A DNA stretch of 46,037 nt from Oscillospiraceae bacterium (lineage in GTDB: Bacteria > Bacillota > Clostridia > Oscillospirales > CAG-382), in contig JAFLUP010000010.1 of NCBI GenBank assembly GCA_022508745.1, positions 1 to 46,037 of the forward strand, read 5' to 3'. This document shows, piece by piece, positions 38,011 to 45,951 of the stretch (position 1 is its first letter; every line of letters begins with the position of its first letter). The notes under the pieces are model-generated. The model ran no database searches. It was not told the DNA's origin and was given only the letters and a program-made list of their open reading frames with translations. The position numbers and the translations under genes are program-made.

Positions 38011-38232
38011 ATGAAAACACTCAAGGATACAAAGATCGGCGAGACCGTCCGCGTGGTGAAGCTCCACGGAGAGGGCGCGGTCAAGCGCCGGATCATGGAT
38101 ATGGGCATCACCCGGGGCGTGGAGGTCACGCTGCGCAAGGTGGCGCCGCTGGGGGATCCCATGGAGATGACGGTGCGGGGGTACGAGTTGACCCTGCGCA
38201 AAGCGGACGCGGAGACCATCGAGGTCGAGTAA
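38011..38232 (+). CDS. feoA: ferrous iron transport protein A
   Basis: The 73-residue SH3-like protein matches FeoA: KIGETVRVVKLHGEGAVKRRIMDMGITRG is the core (readable as GETVRVVKL and RRIMDMGI), then LRKVAPLGDPMEMTVRGYELTLRKADAE. FeoA works with the FeoB permease in ferrous iron uptake and probably binds its cytoplasmic part. AAGGAG lies 9 bases before the ATG. The gene starts behind a promoter with a DtxR-type operator, indicating iron control. Confidence 0.95.
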   Translation: MKTLKDTKIGETVRVVKLHGEGAVKRRIMDMGITRGVEVTLRKVAPLGDPMEMTVRGYELTLRKADAETIEVE

Positions 38233-38266
38233 AGGCGGAGCGCCCCCGGAACGAGGGAACCAAACG

Positions 38267-38296
38267 GTTAGGGAACCTAACAGTTCCCGGTTTTTT
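38267..38296 (+). terminator. attenuator-like hairpin and operator between feoA and feoB
   Basis: GTTAGG-GAA-CCTAAC (38267-38281) overlaps a hairpin GGGAAC-CTAACA-GTTCCC (38271-38288), which is followed by GG and six T residues. The first could be a repressor site and the second an intrinsic terminator, so feoB expression may be set separately from feoA. Confidence 0.65.
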
Positions 38297-38306
38297 CGGG
38301 AAATCG

Positions 38307-38322
38307 GTTAGCCAACGCTAAC
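38307..38322 (+). promoter_or_regulatory. operator-like site before feoB
   Basis: GTTAGC-CAAC-GCTAAC, the same half-sites and spacing as at the feoA start, lies 30 bases before the feoB start codon. Confidence 0.7.
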
Positions 38323-38351
38323 GACCAAAAAGAGGAAGGAGAGGAAACCAC

Positions 38352-40796
38352 ATGGAGTTGCGGATCGCCCTCGCGGGGAACCCGAACTGCGGGAAAACCA
38401 CGCTGTTTAACGCCCTGACAGGCTCCAACCAGTTCGTGGGGAACTGGCCGGGGGTCACGGTGGAAAAGAAGGAAGGCAAGCTCAAACAACACGAGGGCGT
38501 GACCGTCACGGATCTGCCGGGCATCTACTCACTGTCCCCCTATACGCTGGAAGAAGTCGTCGCCCGGAGCTATCTGGTCGACGAACGCCCCGAAGTGATC
38601 CTGAATATCATCGACGGCACCAATCTGGAGCGCAACCTGTATCTGTCCACCCAGTTGATGGAGCTGGGCATCCCGGTGGTCCTCGCCGTCAATATGATGG
38701 ATATCGTGGAAAAGAACGGGGATCACATCGACACGGAGGAGCTTTCCCGCCGGTTGGGGTGCAGGATCGTCTGCATTTCCGCCCTGAAGGGGACCGGGCT
38801 GATGGAAGCCGCGGAAGCGGCCATCGAAGCCGCCGGAGGCGCCGTCAATCCTCCCCAGCATATCTTCTCCGGCGCGGTGGAGCACGCCCTCGCCCACATC
38901 GAGGAGGCGGCGGTGCATCCTATGCCGGACGAGCGGCAGCGCTGGTACGCCATCAAGATCTTCGAGCGGGACGAGAAGGTGCTTTCCCGGCTGCAACTGC
39001 CGGAAGCCACCCTTTCCCATATCGAAGCGGACATCCGTGCGGCGGAGAAAGAGCTGGACGACGACGCGGAGAGCATCATCACCAACGAGCGGTACAACTA
39101 TATCACTTCGCTGATGAAGACCTGCTACCGCAGAAAACGGACAGGGAAGCTGACCACCTCGGATAAGATCGATAAGGTGGTGACCAACCGCTTTGCGGCA
39201 TTGCCCATCTTTGCGGTCATCATGTTTCTGGTGTACTACATTTCCGTGACCACGGTGGGCGGGCTGCTCACCGATTGGGCGAACGACGGGCTGTTCGGGG
39301 AGGGCTGGCACCTGTTCGGCATCGGTTCCGGCGCATACGAGGAAGCCATGAACGAATACGCGGAAGAACACCTCTGGACGGAGGAGCTGCAAGGGCTGGT
39401 GAATTCCGCCGCGGAAGCGGGGATCGTGGGCGCGGAGGATCTGCAAACTGCCATCGAGGACGGCGACTTCGCCGGATTCGAGGAGGCGTACGGTTCCTAC
39501 GGGGACGTGCTGGCGGAAAAGGGATACGACCTTTCCGCAATTTACGACGCGGCGCTGGGGGACGGGGCGGAAGGCGTGCCGGATCCCGCGGACTACCCCG
39601 TGTGGGTGCCCGGCATTTCCGCGCTGGCGGAACGCGGTTTGGAGGCCGCCGGTACGCCGGAGTGGCTGAAAAGCCTGCTGTTGGACGGCATCATCGGCGG
39701 CGTGGGCGCGGTGCTGGGATTTGTTCCCCAGATGATCGTGCTGTTCCTGTTCCTGGCATTTCTGGAAGCCTGCGGCTATATGTCCCGCATCGCTTTTGTG
39801 TTGGATAAACTGTTCCGCAAATTCGGGCTTTCCGGCAAATCCTTCATCCCCGTGCTCATCGGCACCGGCTGCGGCGTGCCGGGCATCATGGCGTCCCGTA
39901 CCATCGAAAACGAGCGGGACCGCCGCATGACCATCATGACCACCACCTTTATCCCCTGCGGTGCAAAACTGCCGGTCATCGCCCTGATCGCGTCGGCGAT
40001 GTTCGGGGGCGCATGGTGGGTGGCGCCTTCGGCATACTTTATAGGGATCGCGGCCATCGTCGTCTCCGGCATCATGCTCAAAAAGACCCGCCCCTTCTCC
40101 GGGGAGCCTGCGCCCTTCGTCATGGAGCTGCCGGCTTACCACTGGCCGACGGTCTCCAATCTCCTCCGTTCCATGTGGGAACGCAGCTGGTCCTTCATCA
40201 AGAAGGCGGGCACCGTCATCCTGCTGGCTTCGCTGCTCGTCTGGGCGGGCTCCAGCTTCGGCGTGGTGGAAGGGTCCTTCCTGTTCGACCCGGGGATGGA
40301 TCTGGAAAACAGTCTGCTGGGCATCCTCGGCGGCGCCCTCTGCTGGCTCTTTGCGCCCCTCGGCTTCGGCAATATCAAGGCTGCCATCGCCACCATCATG
40401 GGGCTGCTTGCCAAGGAGGAGATCGTGGGCGTGTTCGGCGTGCTGGACTTCGAAGGGATGACCAAGCTGACGGCATACGCCTTCCTGGTGTTTAACCTGC
40501 TCTGCGCCCCCTGTTTTGCGGCTATGGGCGCCATCCGGCGGGAGATGAACAGCGGAAAATGGACGCTGTTTGCCATCGGCTATCAATGCGTGTTCGCCTA
40601 TGCGGTCTCGCTGATGATCTATCAGTTCGGGCTGCTCTTTACCGGCGGAGTCAAGACTCCCGTGCAGGGGATCGGCACGGTGGCGGCGTTCCTGGTGCTG
40701 GCCATGATGCTGTTCCAGCTGTTCCGTCCCCATCGGGAAGCGGTCAAAGCCGCCAAAAAGACGGAGACTGCCGAAAAAGAAAAAGTGAACGCCTGA
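38352..40796 (+). CDS. feoB: ferrous iron transport protein B (GTPase-permease)
   Basis: FeoB is the membrane permease for Fe2+ with a cytoplasmic G domain. The 814-residue protein has GNPNCGKT (G1, 9-16), GVTVEKKEG (switch I), TDLPGIYSLSPYTLEE (G3) and NMMD (G4). The helical regulatory part runs to about 270, and then come the membrane domain and its gate sequences (LIGTGCGVPGIMASRT and FIPCGAKLPVIALI). An acidic insertion of about 130 residues (about 310-440) follows the first membrane helix, making the protein slightly longer than usual. It starts 119 bases behind feoA, with two operator-like sites and a terminator-like hairpin in between. Confidence 0.96.
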   Translation: MELRIALAGNPNCGKTTLFNALTGSNQFVGNWPGVTVEKKEGKLKQHEGVTVTDLPGIYSLSPYTLEEVVARSYLVDERPEVILNIIDGTNLERNLYLSTQLMELGIPVVLAVNMMDIVEKNGDHIDTEELSRRLGCRIVCISALKGTGLMEAAEAAIEAAGGAVNPPQHIFSGAVEHALAHIEEAAVHPMPDERQRWYAIKIFERDEKVLSRLQLPEATLSHIEADIRAAEKELDDDAESIITNERYNYITSLMKTCYRRKRTGKLTTSDKIDKVVTNRFAALPIFAVIMFLVYYISVTTVGGLLTDWANDGLFGEGWHLFGIGSGAYEEAMNEYAEEHLWTEELQGLVNSAAEAGIVGAEDLQTAIEDGDFAGFEEAYGSYGDVLAEKGYDLSAIYDAALGDGAEGVPDPADYPVWVPGISALAERGLEAAGTPEWLKSLLLDGIIGGVGAVLGFVPQMIVLFLFLAFLEACGYMSRIAFVLDKLFRKFGLSGKSFIPVLIGTGCGVPGIMASRTIENERDRRMTIMTTTFIPCGAKLPVIALIASAMFGGAWWVAPSAYFIGIAAIVVSGIMLKKTRPFSGEPAPFVMELPAYHWPTVSNLLRSMWERSWSFIKKAGTVILLASLLVWAGSSFGVVEGSFLFDPGMDLENSLLGILGGALCWLFAPLGFGNIKAAIATIMGLLAKEEIVGVFGVLDFEGMTKLTAYAFLVFNLLCAPCFAAMGAIRREMNSGKWTLFAIGYQCVFAYAVSLMIYQFGLLFTGGVKTPVQGIGTVAAFLVLAMMLFQLFRPHREAVKAAKKTETAEKEKVNA

Positions 40797-40818
40797 ACCG
40801 GAAGGGAGGATTCGTTTC

Positions 40819-41001
40819 ATGTGGAATTGGCTGGCGGAAAACCTCGCCACGGTGCTCATCTGTCTGGCGCTCGCCGGAGTTGTGACGGCGATCGTGGCAA
40901 GCATGATCCGTAAGAAAAAACGCGGGGAGAGCGGTTGCGGCTGCGGCTGCGGAAGCTGCCCGATGAACGGCTCCTGCGGCGGAGGCGCACAGAAAAAATA
41001 G
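40819..41001 (+). CDS. FeoB-associated Cys-rich membrane protein
   Basis: The 60-residue protein has one membrane helix (VLICLALAGVVTAIVASMI), a basic KKKRGES stretch and a cysteine cluster CGCGCGSCPMNGSC. This is the usual form of the small protein that accompanies feoB in Firmicutes. A role in handing over iron is assumed from context. AAGGGAGG precedes the ATG, and the gene lies 22 bases behind feoB. Confidence 0.92.
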   Translation: MWNWLAENLATVLICLALAGVVTAIVASMIRKKKRGESGCGCGCGSCPMNGSCGGGAQKK

Positions 41002-41024
41002 GCAAAAAACGGTTTAAAAAACAA

Positions 41025-41067
41025 AGGTCCGGCGCATGGGCAAAACGCCTGCGCGCGGACCTTTTTT
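41025..41067 (+). terminator. terminator of the feo operon
   Basis: AGGTCCG/CGGACCT (41025-41031 with 41056-41062), with an inner GCGC stem, followed by six T residues. Confidence 0.9.
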
Positions 41068-41133
41068 CCTGCGGAAATCCCTCGAGTTTTGTCGTCAAAA
41101 CAGGGCACGTTTTGCGTTTTTCCGAAAAAGGGG

Positions 41134-41162
41134 TTGACAAAAAAGGATTTTTTTGCTAAAAT
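41134..41162 (+). promoter_or_regulatory. sigma-A promoter of the dockerin protein gene
   Basis: TTGACA (41134-41139), a 17-base spacer and TAAAAT (41157-41162). The leader to the start codon is about 105 bases long. Confidence 0.9.
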
Positions 41163-41274
41163 AAATAATAGTGGATGTTTCGGCATCCGATTTTCGGGCA
41201 AAAATACAGGGCGGAAACAATTTCCGCGAATAGCCATTTTTGCTTTGATTTCAGAAAGTTCGGGAGGAACCTGT

Positions 41275-42249
41275 ATGCGAAAGTATCTCCGCGTACCTGC
41301 GGCGGTGCTCGGTCTGCTGATTGTGTTGCTCTCCCTTGCGGGAGGGGCGGTGTCGGCCGAGCAGGCGCACACCGTCAACGGTGTGACCGTGCGGTACAGC
41401 GATTTTTCCTCGTCCCATAATGAGTGCTGGTCCTATGCGCACAGCTTCTACTATAAGGTCTGGGGCAAAACCTTCGATTCCAACTTCTACGGCAGCGATA
41501 ATTTGCTGCGGAACCGTTCCAAAGAGGAATTGACGCTGACGCCGGAACATCTGAAGGAATATGTTTCCCAAGCCGTGCCGGGCGCCGTGATCCGGATCTG
41601 CAACAGCGGCTGTCTTTACGGCTCCGATCCCATGGGGCACAGCCTGTTCATCGTTTCCATCCAAAGCGACGGGTTCACCGCCTTTGAAGGCGGGTTGAGC
41701 GCGCGTCCCCACTGCCGCGAGCATTTCTATACCTGGGAAGAATTCTGTCAAACCAGTTGGCTGGGTGGGCGGTACGGGTATATCAAGTACATCAAATGGC
41801 CGTCTGCTTCCGGGGAGGAAGAGCCCGCTCTGCCGAGCGATCCGCCCGTGGAAGAACCGTCCCAGCCGAACAAGGAAGAACCCACTCCGCCGAGCGGCGA
41901 GGAGCCGACCCAACCGTCCGTGGAGCAACCTTCCCGCCCGGTCAAAGAGGATCCGGAGCTGCCCGCGCAGCTGGAGGTTCTGGAAGTCCCGCAGCTGGTG
42001 ACCTACGCCGTGGGGGATCTGAACCGCAGCGGCACCGTCGACACGGCGGATTATGTGATGCTCAAGCGCGCCGTGAACGGAACCATCCGTCTGACGGACA
42101 CACAGCTCAAGGGCGGAGATCTCAACGGCGACGGGGTCGTGGATGAGCAGGACTTCCGTTTGCTGAAAGCGCAGCTGTATGCGGAACGGCTCCTGCCGAC
42201 CTTCTCCTTTTCGGAAATGGCCGATTTCCTGCTGAACCTCTTGTTCTGA
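41275..42249 (+). CDS. secreted protein with papain-like/CHAP-like domain and type I dockerin
   Basis: The 324-residue protein has a signal peptide (1-28, ending AVSAEQ). A domain of about 150 residues follows with SSSHNECWSYAHSFYYKVWG (Cys) and DPMGHSLFIVSIQSDGFTAF (His), a Cys-His pattern of NlpC/CHAP-like amidases. A Pro/Glu/Ser linker with PSxPxxEEPTxP repeats leads to a dockerin with two calcium-binding segments: GDLNRSGTVDTADYVMLKRA and GDLNGDGVVDEQDFRLLKAQ. Dockerins plug enzymes into cohesin scaffolds of cellulosome-like complexes. No cohesin is in the window. GGGAGGA lies before ATG 41275; longer frames lack an RBS. Confidence 0.85.
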   Translation: MRKYLRVPAAVLGLLIVLLSLAGGAVSAEQAHTVNGVTVRYSDFSSSHNECWSYAHSFYYKVWGKTFDSNFYGSDNLLRNRSKEELTLTPEHLKEYVSQAVPGAVIRICNSGCLYGSDPMGHSLFIVSIQSDGFTAFEGGLSARPHCREHFYTWEEFCQTSWLGGRYGYIKYIKWPSASGEEEPALPSDPPVEEPSQPNKEEPTPPSGEEPTQPSVEQPSRPVKEDPELPAQLEVLEVPQLVTYAVGDLNRSGTVDTADYVMLKRAVNGTIRLTDTQLKGGDLNGDGVVDEQDFRLLKAQLYAERLLPTFSFSEMADFLLNLLF

Positions 42250-42262
42250 TCCAAACGCATAC

Positions 42263-42297
42263 GACCGCAGCCTGCAAGGGGCTGCGGTCTTGTTTTT
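42263..42297 (+). terminator. terminator of the dockerin protein gene
   Basis: GACCGCAGCC/GGCTGCGGTC (42263-42272 with 42280-42289), followed by TTGTTTTTTC. Confidence 0.92.
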
Positions 42298-42404
42298 TCG
42301 CCCCGCCTTTTATAAAAAATCGGAAGAACCCCTTTCTTTTTGCGAGAAAGTGTGATATACTAACTTGATAGGATACGATCACACGGAAAGGAGTCGCCGC
42401 AGCA

Positions 42405-42677
42405 ATGGATCATTTCGAATTGGTGTCCGATTACAAGCCCACCGGCGATCAGCCGCAGGCCATCGCCAAGCTGACGGAGGGGATCCTGCGGGGCGACGCC
42501 AATCAGACGCTGCTGGGGGTCACGGGTTCGGGGAAAACCTTCACCATGGCGAACGTCATCGCCAACGTGAACCGCCCCACGCTGGTGCTGGCGCACAATA
42601 AGACCCTCGCCGCCCAGCTTTGCAGCGAATTCCGGGAGTTTTTCCCCCACAACGCGGTGGAATTCTTTGTCTCCTAG
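42405..42677 (+). pseudogene. uvrB: uvrB, first 90 codons, interrupted by mobile element 2
   Basis: UvrB is the damage-verifying helicase of nucleotide excision repair. The fragment has [14 protein letters not shown], Walker [31 protein letters not shown] and [15 protein letters not shown], which is the normal UvrB N terminus. Intact UvrB continues with YYDYYQPEAY, but here TCC is followed at once by TAG and A+T-rich foreign DNA. AAAGGAG precedes the ATG. TATACT at 42356-42361 is a likely -10 without a clear -35. The remaining codons are not in the window and presumably follow the element. Confidence 0.93.
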
Positions 42678-42684
42678 AAAGCAA

Positions 42685-42721
42685 AGCCTTTAAAAGTTCG
42701 CTTTTTTAGGCTTTTTTTGTT
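42685..42721 (+). terminator. terminator at the left end of element 2
   Basis: AAAGCCT..AGGCTTT encloses an inner AAAAG-TTCG-CTTTT stem and is followed by TTTTG. It starts about 10 bases inside the element and may block transcription across the junction. Confidence 0.8.
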
Positions 42722-42911
42722 CGTTTAGCCCGGAAAACACACCACTGTGCGACCCATACGAACCAATCGAAACTACACGAACTAGTGACCTAATTCGTCA
42801 AGAGAGGGGTTATCGACTACTTTTTGGGTTGCCTGAATACTCGGTTTTTGATCGAATTTTATGCCACATTTCTGAAAAAACACAATGTGAATATTTATTT
42901 GCATATTATAC

Positions 42912-42947
42912 AAGTCTCTGAGGTCAAACACTCTCAGAGACTTTTTT
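42912..42947 (+). terminator. second terminator near the left end of element 2
   Basis: AAGTCTCTGAG (42912-42922) pairs with CTCAGAGACTT (42933-42943), followed by TTTT. No gene between it and the element end is convincing. The stretch 42722-42911 holds nothing I recognise. Confidence 0.85.
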
Positions 42948-42960
42948 CTTTTTGAAGAGC

Positions 42961-43000
42961 CAGTCGACAAAATTGCACACATACACAATTTTGTCGACTG
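42961..43000. repeat. 15-bp perfect inverted repeat near the left end of element 2
   Basis: CAGTCGACAAAATTG (42961-42975) and CAATTTTGTCGACTG (42986-43000) are separated by 10 bases. No T run follows. It may be a recombinase or excisionase arm site, or an operator for the promoter 34 bases downstream. Confidence 0.8.
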
Positions 43001-43033
43001 ACAATCACGAAACAAAATATCTTTCTTTATTAC

Positions 43034-43062
43034 TTGACAAATGAAAAAGCATGTACTATATT
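43034..43062 (+). promoter_or_regulatory. sigma-A promoter of the excisionase-like gene
   Basis: TTGACA (43034-43039), a 17-base spacer and TATATT (43057-43062). Confidence 0.88.
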
Positions 43063-43138
43063 CCCTGCGAAATCGGTGAGTGACGAAAAGATATGATATA
43101 TAGAGCTGGTTTTAATCTAAAGAGAGGAGATAGATTAT

Positions 43139-43360
43139 ATGAGCTCGGGGAAAGCTGAACCGAAGTATGTATTGACCGCTCAAGAGATTGCCGAGATTTG
43201 TAATTTGAAAACGAGCACGGCTTATGACTTCATCAAAAGGGCATACGAGTGTGAGCCGCAGCCATTTCCAATTCACAAAATCGGCGGGCAATATAGGATT
43301 CCGAAAGATGAATTTCTCTTTTGGCTTCAACACGATCGTAGCATGACATTTGATGTATAA
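43139..43360 (+). CDS. excisionase-like helix-turn-helix protein
   Basis: The 73-residue protein has the HTH_17/MerR-like fold of excisionases: VLTAQEIAEICNLKTSTAYD (helix-turn-helix), a linker with PFPIHKIGGQYRIPKDEF (wing) and a C-terminal FLFWLQHD helix. Such proteins bind arm sites and direct the recombinase to excise. AGGAG lies 9 bases before the ATG. A terminator separates it from the recombinases, which are thus expressed separately. Confidence 0.85.
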   Translation: MSSGKAEPKYVLTAQEIAEICNLKTSTAYDFIKRAYECEPQPFPIHKIGGQYRIPKDEFLFWLQHDRSMTFDV

Positions 43361-43368
43361 GAAATAAA

Positions 43369-43408
43369 AAACGGAGACAGGGAGTCAAAATCCTTGTCTC
43401 TGTTTTTG
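43369..43408 (+). terminator. terminator of the excisionase-like gene
   Basis: A roughly 14-bp stem with two G-T pairs, ACGGAGACAGGGA/TCCTTGTCTCTGT, is followed by TTTTTG. A run of A residues in front could make it bidirectional. Confidence 0.85.
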
Positions 43409-43480
43409 TTAAGGACATCTTTATCAAATTTATCTGTTGTAAAATATGCATGTACTATTTTCAGAAAGGAAGTATTCATT

Positions 43481-44647
43481 ATGGCAAAAACAAAAAGCGC
43501 CGCATTCTTTTACATGGGGTCATGGTATCACCGTACAAAATTTATCCGAGACGATTTTACCGTGGGATACAGTAAGAAGGGCGGATTCAAAACAGCGAAG
43601 GAGGCGGAAGAAAGCTATCATAAAATGTTAAAGGAGTTTGAGCTGCAGAGGCTCAACGGGAATATCAATACCGGAGAAGATATGTCGCTGAGAGAGTATT
43701 TACAGTATTGGTTCACAAGGGTTCATGTTCCCAATGTGTCTACCGGCACGCGAATGACGGGGGAGATTATGCTAAACCAATACATTTTGCCCCATGTGGG
43801 CGAAGTGTCGCTGCGACTGTGCAATACGGAATATTTTGATCGCTTGCTTGCGGTAGTTTCGGGATACACAAAATCAGCAGGGAATAGGGCAAGGGAATTT
43901 CTAAGCAATGCAATGAAAAACGCGGTCTTGGAAGGATATATCAGCGAAAACCCCATTGAGTTTACAAAAAGATATCCGAGGAATATGCATTATGCAACCA
44001 TACTTTCAAAGGCGGAAATCAAACGGCTGCTGAAAGAAATAGCCCAAACAGATTGGCAGCTTGAGGTGTTTTTAGGGCTGTTCTGCGGCCTACGGCGCGG
44101 TGAAATATTGGGTTTGAAATTCGAAGATGTCAATATGGAAGAGCGCACGATTACAATCAGCAGACAGATAACAAACGAATATTTCTTTGACGAAAACGGG
44201 AAAAGACAAAACCAAAGGCCGGTTGAAAAGCCGCCGAAAACCGAGAACAGTTATAGGATCATGCGTGTGCCGAGCACAATATTGCAGGAGATTGAAAAGA
44301 GGAGAAAAAGAATCGAGAGAAACAAGAAAAAGTTTGGAGCAGACTATCATGATCGCGATTATATCTGCTGTGCAGAAAACGGAGATGCGTATAGTTTGGC
44401 CGCATTTTACAATGCTTTATCAAGAGCTTGCAAAAGGGCCGGCGTACCAAAAATATCGGTTCATGATTTGCGGCATATGTTCGCAACAGCGCTTTTAGAG
44501 CAGGGCGTGTCAATGGTGAAAATTTCAGGGCTGCTCGGACACAGCTCCATTCACACGACGTTTGAATATTATTGCGACGTAATGGATGACCGCCAGAAAA
44601 TGGTCGGATATCTAAATAAAGCTTTTGATGAGGATGGGTCGGTGTGA
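43481..44647 (+). CDS. tyrosine recombinase 1 of element 2
   Basis: The 388-residue protein has an AP2-like arm-binding N terminus (YHRTKFIRDDFTVGYSKKGGF), a SAM-like core-binding part (MSLREYLQYWFTRVHVPNVS) and a catalytic domain. The catalytic residues lie in FCGLRRGEILGL (Arg), VHDLRHMFATALLE (His-x-x-Arg), LLGHSSIHTTFEYY (His and Tyr nucleophile). It is complete. AAAGGAAG lies 8 bases before ATG 43481. It overlaps the second recombinase by 4 bases, so the two are made together. Confidence 0.93.
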   Translation: MAKTKSAAFFYMGSWYHRTKFIRDDFTVGYSKKGGFKTAKEAEESYHKMLKEFELQRLNGNINTGEDMSLREYLQYWFTRVHVPNVSTGTRMTGEIMLNQYILPHVGEVSLRLCNTEYFDRLLAVVSGYTKSAGNRAREFLSNAMKNAVLEGYISENPIEFTKRYPRNMHYATILSKAEIKRLLKEIAQTDWQLEVFLGLFCGLRRGEILGLKFEDVNMEERTITISRQITNEYFFDENGKRQNQRPVEKPPKTENSYRIMRVPSTILQEIEKRRKRIERNKKKFGADYHDRDYICCAENGDAYSLAAFYNALSRACKRAGVPKISVHDLRHMFATALLEQGVSMVKISGLLGHSSIHTTFEYYCDVMDDRQKMVGYLNKAFDEDGSV

Positions 44648-45951
44648 TAGAGTATAAAACCTTTGCCGATTGGAAAGTCAGCGGCGTTATGAAATTAAAA
44701 AACAAATACGGCTACCGTGTTACTTTGATTATGCCGGACGGCTGCGAGAAGGTCCGACAAAAAGGTGGATTTCATAAAATGTGCGATGCACAGAAGGCGA
44801 GAGATCTTGCGGTTGTGCAATTGCATAACAACAGTTATGTTGTTGACGACAGATATACCGTCAGAGATTTTTTTACGATGTGGCTGAACGAGGTTATGAA
44901 GCAAAAAATCAAAGGCTCGACCTATTATACTTACACATATATCCTGAAAAATCACATTTATCCGTTGATCGGCAGCATCAGGCTTACGGGACTCAATAGA
45001 GGACATGTATTACATGTCTACAAAACGGTCGGAGAAAAATCCGAGAGCGTGGCGAAGCTTTCCAGGGTTATTTTGGTGACGGGATTGCGATACGCAAAGC
45101 ACGTTCGTCTGATCTCGGTTGATCCGGCAAAAGATGTGCTGATACCCAAAAGCGTGTATAAACCCGTTCCGTATCATGAGCAAAGGATAGATACACAAAA
45201 GACCTTGACAGAGGACCAGTTAAGGCTGCTCATTGAAAAAAGCAAAGGTACAAAAATATATTTATTCATCCTGTTTGCCGGTCTTATGGGGATAAGAAAA
45301 AGCGAGATCATAGGACTAAAGTATTCGGATGTTGATTTCAGCAACAAAACCCTGCATGTGCAGCGGCAATTGGGTGTTGATTTATCAAAAGAGAACATCG
45401 CACCAAAAACCAAATGTAAGCAGGAAATAGAATTGAAAACACGATCCAGTAACCGCGTGATCGATATCCCCGACATGGTATTTAACGCCATTATGGAGGA
45501 GCGGCAGATCTATGAGAAGAATCGCAGAAGGAGACAAGTCTCTTTTCAAGACCTGGATTACATCTGTTGCTCTTCCTATGGCAGTCCCAGGTCCGCATCT
45601 TACTGTTATCCGTATTTTAAGAAGCTGCTCATGGAAGCAAATCTTCCAAACATACGGTTCCACGATTTGCGCCACACCTATGCCACCTTGCTTATGAAGC
45701 AAGATTTTTCGGTAAAAGCGATTTCTAATTCTCTTGGACATGCCAAAACGATCATTTCGGTGGATGTATATGGCGACAAACAAGAAATCATCGCAGATTG
45801 CGCAGAGGAGATGCAATCATTCATCAATGAAGTATTTCACCAAGAAACGCTCAATGAATATGACGACATATTCTATCATGAATTCTTAGAAGGGAATCTG
45901 AAGGTCCGAGATCGATACATAAAAAGCCTTATTGCGCCCACGTGGAGCTAA
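44644..45951 (+). CDS. tyrosine recombinase 2 of element 2
   Basis: The 435-residue protein has a similar layout to the first: a short N-terminal strand domain (YGYRVTLIMPDGCEKVRQKG), a core-binding domain (YTVRDFFTMWLNEVMKQKIK) and a catalytic domain. Catalytic residues lie in GLMGIRKSEIIGL (Arg), FHDLRHTYATLLMK (His-x-x-Arg), LGHAKTIISVDVYGD (His and Tyr). The C-terminal extension of about 50 residues after the Tyr is longer than usual. The start is a GTG inside the stop of the first gene (GTGA). Two coupled, divergent tyrosine recombinases suggest that both are needed for movement. Confidence 0.92.
   Translation: MIEYKTFADWKVSGVMKLKNKYGYRVTLIMPDGCEKVRQKGGFHKMCDAQKARDLAVVQLHNNSYVVDDRYTVRDFFTMWLNEVMKQKIKGSTYYTYTYILKNHIYPLIGSIRLTGLNRGHVLHVYKTVGEKSESVAKLSRVILVTGLRYAKHVRLISVDPAKDVLIPKSVYKPVPYHEQRIDTQKTLTEDQLRLLIEKSKGTKIYLFILFAGLMGIRKSEIIGLKYSDVDFSNKTLHVQRQLGVDLSKENIAPKTKCKQEIELKTRSSNRVIDIPDMVFNAIMEERQIYEKNRRRRQVSFQDLDYICCSSYGSPRSASYCYPYFKKLLMEANLPNIRFHDLRHTYATLLMKQDFSVKAISNSLGHAKTIISVDVYGDKQEIIADCAEEMQSFINEVFHQETLNEYDDIFYHEFLEGNLKVRDRYIKSLIAPTWS

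Noticed and set aside
38529-41378. 949-codon minus-strand frame opposite feoB and its Cys-rich partner
   Set aside because: feoB is certain on the plus strand. The antisense product is His/Gln/Arg-rich low-complexity sequence typical of shadows.
42782-43015. 77-codon minus-strand frame at the left end of element 2
   Set aside because: It crosses a terminator and the 15-bp inverted repeat, has no RBS and no recognisable sequence.
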